Shown: positions 45,499-48,384 of the stretch, in pieces | How the letters are laid out: each line of letters starts with the position of its first letter | Numbering within the stretch: the first letter of the stretch is position 1 | Source of the DNA: Pseudomonadota bacterium | Lineage (GTDB): Bacteria; Pseudomonadota; Gammaproteobacteria; Burkholderiales; Rhodocyclaceae | DNA: 48,384 bases | NCBI GenBank assembly: GCA_018240585.1 | Contig: JAFEFM010000497.1 | Span: forward strand, 1-48,384 | Direction of reading: 5' to 3' | Program-made: the position numbers and the translations under genes | Notes under the pieces: model-generated | The model's database searches: none | Told to the model about the DNA's origin: nothing | The model's input: only the letters and a program-made list of their open reading frames with translations

Positions 45499-46947
45499 AT
45501 GACCATCAAGAGCGTAATTCTTTCCGGCGGTTCGGGAACCCGCTTGTGGCCCGCCTCACGCGAAACCTATCCGAAGCAATTACTGCCGCTGACCGGCGAG
45601 AATTCGCTGTTGCAGGAGACCGCGCTACGGCTGAAGGGCTTCGAGGCGATGGACGTCGATCCGCGTCCCATCGTCGTGAGCAACGAGGAATACCGTTTCA
45701 TCATCGCCGAGCAGTTGCGCCAGATCGGCGTGCGTTCGCCGCAGATCGTGCTCGAACCGGTCGGCCGCAACACGGCGCCGGCGCTCACGCTGGCAGCGCA
45801 TGTGGCGAGCGAGGAGGGCGATCCGGTGCTGCTGGTGATGCCGGCGGACCACGTCATCGCCGACGTGAGTGCGTTCCAGCGCGGCATTGGCGAAGGCGCA
45901 CGGCTCGCGGCGGAGGGGGCGCTCGTGACCTTCGGCATCGTGCCCGACCGCCCCGAGACCGGCTACGGCTACATCCGAGCGGGCGATGTGCCGGCCGGCG
46001 CCGATACCGCCCGCAACCTGCTCGAATTCGTCGAGAAGCCCGACGCACAGACCGCCCAGGCCTATGTCGACAGCGGCCATTTCTTCTGGAACAGCGGCAT
46101 CTTCATGATGAAGGCGTCGGTGTGGCTGCGCGCCATCGCGCAATGCAATCCTGCGATGGCCTCGGCCTGTGCCGACGCCGCGGCTGGATCGGCGCGCGAC
46201 GCCGACTTCCTGCGCGTCGATCGCGCAGCATTCGAGCGTTGCCCCTCGGATTCGATCGACTACGCGGTGATGGAGCGGCTGCCGTCTGCACCGGAACTGG
46301 GGGCAGGCGTCGTCGTGCCCCTGTCCGCAGGCTGGTCGGATGTCGGCGCGTGGGATGCGCTGTGGGCGGTCTCCGACAAGGACGCGCAGGGCAACAGTGC
46401 GCGTGGCGAGGTGATGTTCGAAGCGAGCCGCAACACGCTGGTGCATGCCAGCAACCGCCTGGTGGCGGCGATCGGCTGCGAGGACATGGTCGTGGTCGAG
46501 ACGCCTGACGCGGTGATGGTCGCCCACAAGAGCCGCACGCAGGACGTCAAGAAAGTCGTCGCGCGGCTCAAGGCGGAAGGCCGCAGCCTTGCCCAGAGCC
46601 ATCGCAAGGTGTATCGGCCGTGGGGCTGGTACGACTCGATCGACGCGGGTGAGCGCTTCCAGGTGAAGCGCATCGTCGTCAATCCCGGTGCCAAGCTGAG
46701 CCTGCAGATGCACCATCACCGCGCCGAACACTGGATCGTCGTGCGCGGCACCGCCGAGGTGACTTGCGGCGACAAGGTCTACCTGCTGGCGGAGAACGAG
46801 TCGACCTACATTCCGCTTGGCCACACGCACCGCCTGGCCAACCCGGGCCGGCTGCCGCTGGAGATCATCGAAGTGCAGTCGGGCGGTTATCTCGGCGAGG
46901 ACGACATCGTGCGCTTCGAGGACAACTACGGCCGCATCGGCCATTGA
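45499..46947 (+). CDS. manC: Mannose-1-phosphate guanylyltransferase / mannose-6-phosphate isomerase (type II)
   Basis: A 482-residue two-domain enzyme for GDP-mannose. The N-terminal nucleotidyltransferase shows LSGGSGTRLWPASRETYPKQ (signature GGSGTRLWP at 10-18), VMPADHVI and FVEKPDAQTA. The C-terminal cupin-type isomerase domain shows RPWGWYDSIDAGERFQVKRI and QMHHHRAEHWIVVRGTAEV. The start at 45499 gives MTIKSVILSGG; upstream open frame belongs to rfbD read in another frame. Last gene before a strong hairpin and tRNA-Leu. Confidence 0.95.
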   Translation: MTIKSVILSGGSGTRLWPASRETYPKQLLPLTGENSLLQETALRLKGFEAMDVDPRPIVVSNEEYRFIIAEQLRQIGVRSPQIVLEPVGRNTAPALTLAAHVASEEGDPVLLVMPADHVIADVSAFQRGIGEGARLAAEGALVTFGIVPDRPETGYGYIRAGDVPAGADTARNLLEFVEKPDAQTAQAYVDSGHFFWNSGIFMMKASVWLRAIAQCNPAMASACADAAAGSARDADFLRVDRAAFERCPSDSIDYAVMERLPSAPELGAGVVVPLSAGWSDVGAWDALWAVSDKDAQGNSARGEVMFEASRNTLVHASNRLVAAIGCEDMVVVETPDAVMVAHKSRTQDVKKVVARLKAEGRSLAQSHRKVYRPWGWYDSIDAGERFQVKRIVVNPGAKLSLQMHHHRAEHWIVVRGTAEVTCGDKVYLLAENESTYIPLGHTHRLANPGRLPLEIIEVQSGGYLGEDDIVRFEDNYGRIGH

Positions 46948-46963
46948 CGGCCGAGAGGCGACT

Positions 46964-47004
46964 GCGCCCGGCCGGCTCACACCGGAGGTGGAGCCGGCCG
47001 GCGC
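46964..47004. terminator. Long GC-rich hairpin between manC and tRNA-Leu
   Basis: GCGCCCGGCCGGCTC (46964-46978) pairs with GAGCCGGCCGGCGC (46991-47004) with one bulged C. The loop itself can form CACC/GGTG. No U-run follows; it sits 17 bases after the manC stop and just before the tRNA -10 box. It may end manC transcription. Confidence 0.6.
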
Positions 47005-47007
47005 GTG

Positions 47008-47013
47008 TATAAT
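47008..47013 (+). promoter_or_regulatory. Consensus -10 box of the tRNA-Leu promoter
   Basis: A perfect TATAAT followed by a GC-only discriminator (GCGCGCGC) typical of stringently controlled stable-RNA promoters, 28 bases before the tRNA. No good -35 box is seen at 16-18 bases; that region is the hairpin arm. Confidence 0.6.
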
Positions 47014-47040
47014 GCGCGCGCTTCACGAACTGCCGATCAC

Positions 47041-47125
47041 GCGGGGATGGCGGAATTGGTAGACGCACTGGATTTAGGTTCCAGCGCCGCAAGGCGTGAG
47101 AGTTCGAGTCTCTTTCCCCGCACCA
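47041..47125 (+). tRNA. tRNA-Leu (anticodon UAG)
   Basis: An 85-base class II tRNA with encoded CCA. The acceptor stem pairs GCGGGGA with TCCCCGC. The anticodon arm CTGGA-TTTAGGT-TCCAG gives anticodon TAG, reading CUA and other CUN codons. There is a long variable arm (GCGCCGCAAGGCGT region) and a T arm with GTTCGAGTC. Leu tRNA genes are common integration sites; the DNA beyond its 3' end changes in composition. Confidence 0.97.
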
Positions 47126-47148
47126 CATTCCGAATAATGGTGAAGCGT

Positions 47149-47163
47149 GGTTCGTGCGGAACC
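47149..47163. repeat. Inverted repeat 1 downstream of tRNA-Leu
   Basis: GGTTC-GTGCG-GAACC, a perfect 5-base stem with a five-base loop, 23 bases after the tRNA. It could be part of the tRNA terminator or of a recombinase site. Confidence 0.5.
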
Positions 47164-47166
47164 GTG

Positions 47167-47180
47167 ATAATGTGCATTAT
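47167..47180. repeat. Inverted repeat 2 downstream of tRNA-Leu
   Basis: ATAATG-TG-CATTAT, a perfect 6-base inverted repeat with two-base centre, three bases after repeat 1. Its AT-rich symmetry suits a protein-binding site. Confidence 0.5.
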
Positions 47181-47196
47181 GTAAACTAGAGGACTA

Positions 47197-47214
47197 TGCA
47201 GCGACAACGCTGCA
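47197..47214. repeat. Inverted repeat 3 downstream of tRNA-Leu
   Basis: TGCAGCG-ACAA-CGCTGCA, a perfect 7-base stem with a four-base loop, 16 bases after repeat 2. Confidence 0.55.
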
Positions 47215-47586
47215 CACGAAGACTTACAAGTGCAACTAAGTAAATCCTTGGGACGGGATACTACACATACGGATTTTGCCCAAAAACTATGCGTACTGCT
47301 TCCTGCCGACACATTTACACAGCGAGCAGAAATTTCTGCACCGAACCGAGACATTTCCTTTGCCCACCGCAATCCTGACTTCAGTAGGACCGCTGTCGGC
47401 TCGGGTAGGCAAAACACCGTTCGCAGGATAGGTCTTAGCCGTCTTTACTTGCACCCAGCAGGGCGGCGCTCCGGATTGCCGTTGATAGGTGTCGCTGAAA
47501 AGGCTCTTCTTTCTCGGCCAAATCTGGCCACGCTCACCAAAAGTGGAGAGCTACGAGAGCCTGACGCGAAGGGTTGTGCAGCGGTC

Positions 47587-48384
47587 TCAGCCACTATTTC
47601 CCCGTTTCGCAACTGTTTCTTCCTTACTCCTAAGAGCGCTCTCTTCTGGAGCCCGGCTCTTGACGCGTCTCCTCCTAAGATTTGCAATTTCTTGCCGCAG
47701 TTGTCCGATTTCCTCAGCCTGGACGTTAAGCTTGACCATTACCTCTTGCCGGAGTTGATCAGCCATCTCGTGCCGCACTCTCACCGCAGCAAGGTTACTC
47801 TCCGATATGGAGAGTTGGGCCTCAGCTTTCTCGAGGCTGCTTCGCAGGGTCTCCATTGAGGCTGTTGCCTCTGTCACCCTCTCGCATGCCTTGACGCTCT
47901 CTGCCTTGAGTCGGGTGCAGTCCTCACGCAGCGCTACGAATGCCTCGCGGGCCGTGGCCGCGTCCTTGCGCGCGCGCTCTACCTCGACGTTCTGTTGCCT
48001 CCGTTCTTTGTTCGCAGTTTGACGCTCGTTGTCCAGTTGCTGCAACAGCCGATGGGTCTCCAGGCGGTGATGTTCATTAGTTTGCTCGATGGCAAGTCTC
48101 GCCGCGTCCAGCGAGGAGAACTGGCGCACGAGTTCGGCATCCTTTTCGTCGATCGTGCGCTGGTGCTCAAGGACCCTATGCGACTCCTCCGCCAACTTCT
48201 TCTGAGACTCCGCGAGGTTGGCCTCCAGGTCTCCGATCCTCAGCTTCAAGGCCGCGACCTGACTCTCCATGCGTAGGCGGAGCTGATGGGATTCGAGGGC
48301 ACGCTCGTTCGCCTCCTGAACGGTTGCCTCCATTTCTCTGGATCGCTTGTCCAGATGGGCCTCCCGCTCCCTGAGGCCCTCCTC
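47587..48384 (-). CDS. Long coiled-coil protein, KfrA-like C-terminal part (5' end outside window)
   Basis: The frame is open from the right edge to the stop at 47587, giving 265 visible residues; the start is not in the window. All of it is charged, heptad-like alpha helix (for example LESHQLRLRMESQVAALKL and VEVERARKDAATAREAF), ending in a basic tail (LRRRRVKSR, then KRGNSG). KfrA-type DNA-binding proteins of plasmids and integrated elements have a short N-terminal helix-turn-helix domain followed by just such a coiled coil; the diagnostic N-terminal domain would lie beyond the edge. Codon use is less GC-biased than in the core genes. The position next to tRNA-Leu suggests it belongs to an integrated element. 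Any long coiled-coil protein could look like this, so KfrA is a suggestion. Confidence 0.75.
   Translation of the reverse strand, partial: EEGLREREAHLDKRSREMEATVQEANERALESHQLRLRMESQVAALKLRIGDLEANLAESQKKLAEESHRVLEHQRTIDEKDAELVRQFSSLDAARLAIEQTNEHHRLETHRLLQQLDNERQTANKERRQQNVEVERARKDAATAREAFVALREDCTRLKAESVKACERVTEATASMETLRSSLEKAEAQLSISESNLAAVRVRHEMADQLRQEVMVKLNVQAEEIGQLRQEIANLRRRRVKSRAPEESALRSKEETVAKRGNSG

Larger units (their letters stand above)
47126..47586. other. AT-richer intergenic stretch after tRNA-Leu, no convincing gene
   Basis: About 460 bases without a gene I would support. Two 60-base lines counted by hand (47161-47220 and 47281-47340) are each 45% GC, well below the core genome around it. 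It carries three small palindromes near the tRNA and then nothing recognisable. An open plus-strand frame over 47230-47859 has no family resemblance and runs opposite the coiled-coil gene. I find no second copy of the tRNA 3' end here. Confidence 0.7.

Noticed and set aside
47230-47859. Plus-strand frame of 209 residues after tRNA-Leu
   Set aside because: No recognisable domain or start signal, and it overlaps the coiled-coil gene on the other strand, which has strong helical periodicity.

Overview
The window looks like the chromosome of a GC-rich betaproteobacterium, most likely a member of the Rhodocyclales (Azoarcus/Thauera/Aromatoleum-like). This rests on the unbroken rpsB-tsf-pyrH-frr-uppS-cdsA-dxr-rseP-bamA-skp-lpxD-fabZ-lpxA-lpxB-rnhB order, map-glnD divergent from rpsB, an hpnCDE squalene cluster and a GTAGGAGC-type REP palindrome. 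The lineage is an inference from gene content; no rRNA gene is present.

Region 1 (1-15474, minus strand) is one long, tightly packed Tad/Flp pilus operon. From its promoter it reads flp prepilin, an apolipoprotein N-acyltransferase (Lnt) paralogue, a TadG-like protein, a TadE-like pseudopilin, a secreted protein of unknown function, a 65-residue mini-prepilin, cpaB, the cpaC secretin, an FHA-cpaF ATPase fusion, tadB, tadC, a DUF192 protein, tadE, and finally a very large RHS/YD-repeat protein. The RHS gene starts inside the end of tadE and runs off the left edge. Many stop/start pairs overlap as ATGA. Several usual Tad parts (tadZ/cpaE, tadD, the prepilin peptidase) are absent, and the Lnt paralogue, DUF192 protein and RHS protein are unusual riders. 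This is the most interesting part of the window.

Region 2 (15577-19507) holds yqhA (plus), then glnD and map (minus): nitrogen signalling and N-terminal methionine removal.

Region 3 (19596-34823, plus) is the classic translation, lipid and envelope cluster: ribosomal protein S2, EF-Ts, UMP kinase, ribosome recycling factor, undecaprenyl-PP synthase, CDP-DAG synthase, DXP reductoisomerase, site-2 protease RseP, BamA, Skp, LpxD, FabZ, LpxA, LpxB, RNase HII and a SpoU-family RNA methyltransferase. It joins isoprenoid precursor supply, peptidoglycan lipid carrier, phospholipid, lipid A and outer-membrane protein assembly. yaaA and an M14 carboxypeptidase follow in the same direction, ending at a REP-like palindrome.

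Region 4 (36917-46947) contains hpnE-hpnD-hpnC (minus; FPP to squalene for hopanoids). Divergent from it is an AttEFGH-like ABC system: ATPase, one large FtsX-type permease and a CrtC-like secreted protein. Then come rfbD (dTDP-rhamnose) and manC/manA-type GDP-mannose synthesis.

Region 5 (46948-48384) has a strong hairpin, a consensus -10 box and tRNA-Leu(UAG). Beyond the tRNA the DNA becomes visibly more AT-rich, carries three small palindromes and no convincing gene for about 460 bases, then the 3' part of a coiled-coil, KfrA-like gene that enters from the right edge. This looks like the junction of an integrated element at a tRNA gene.
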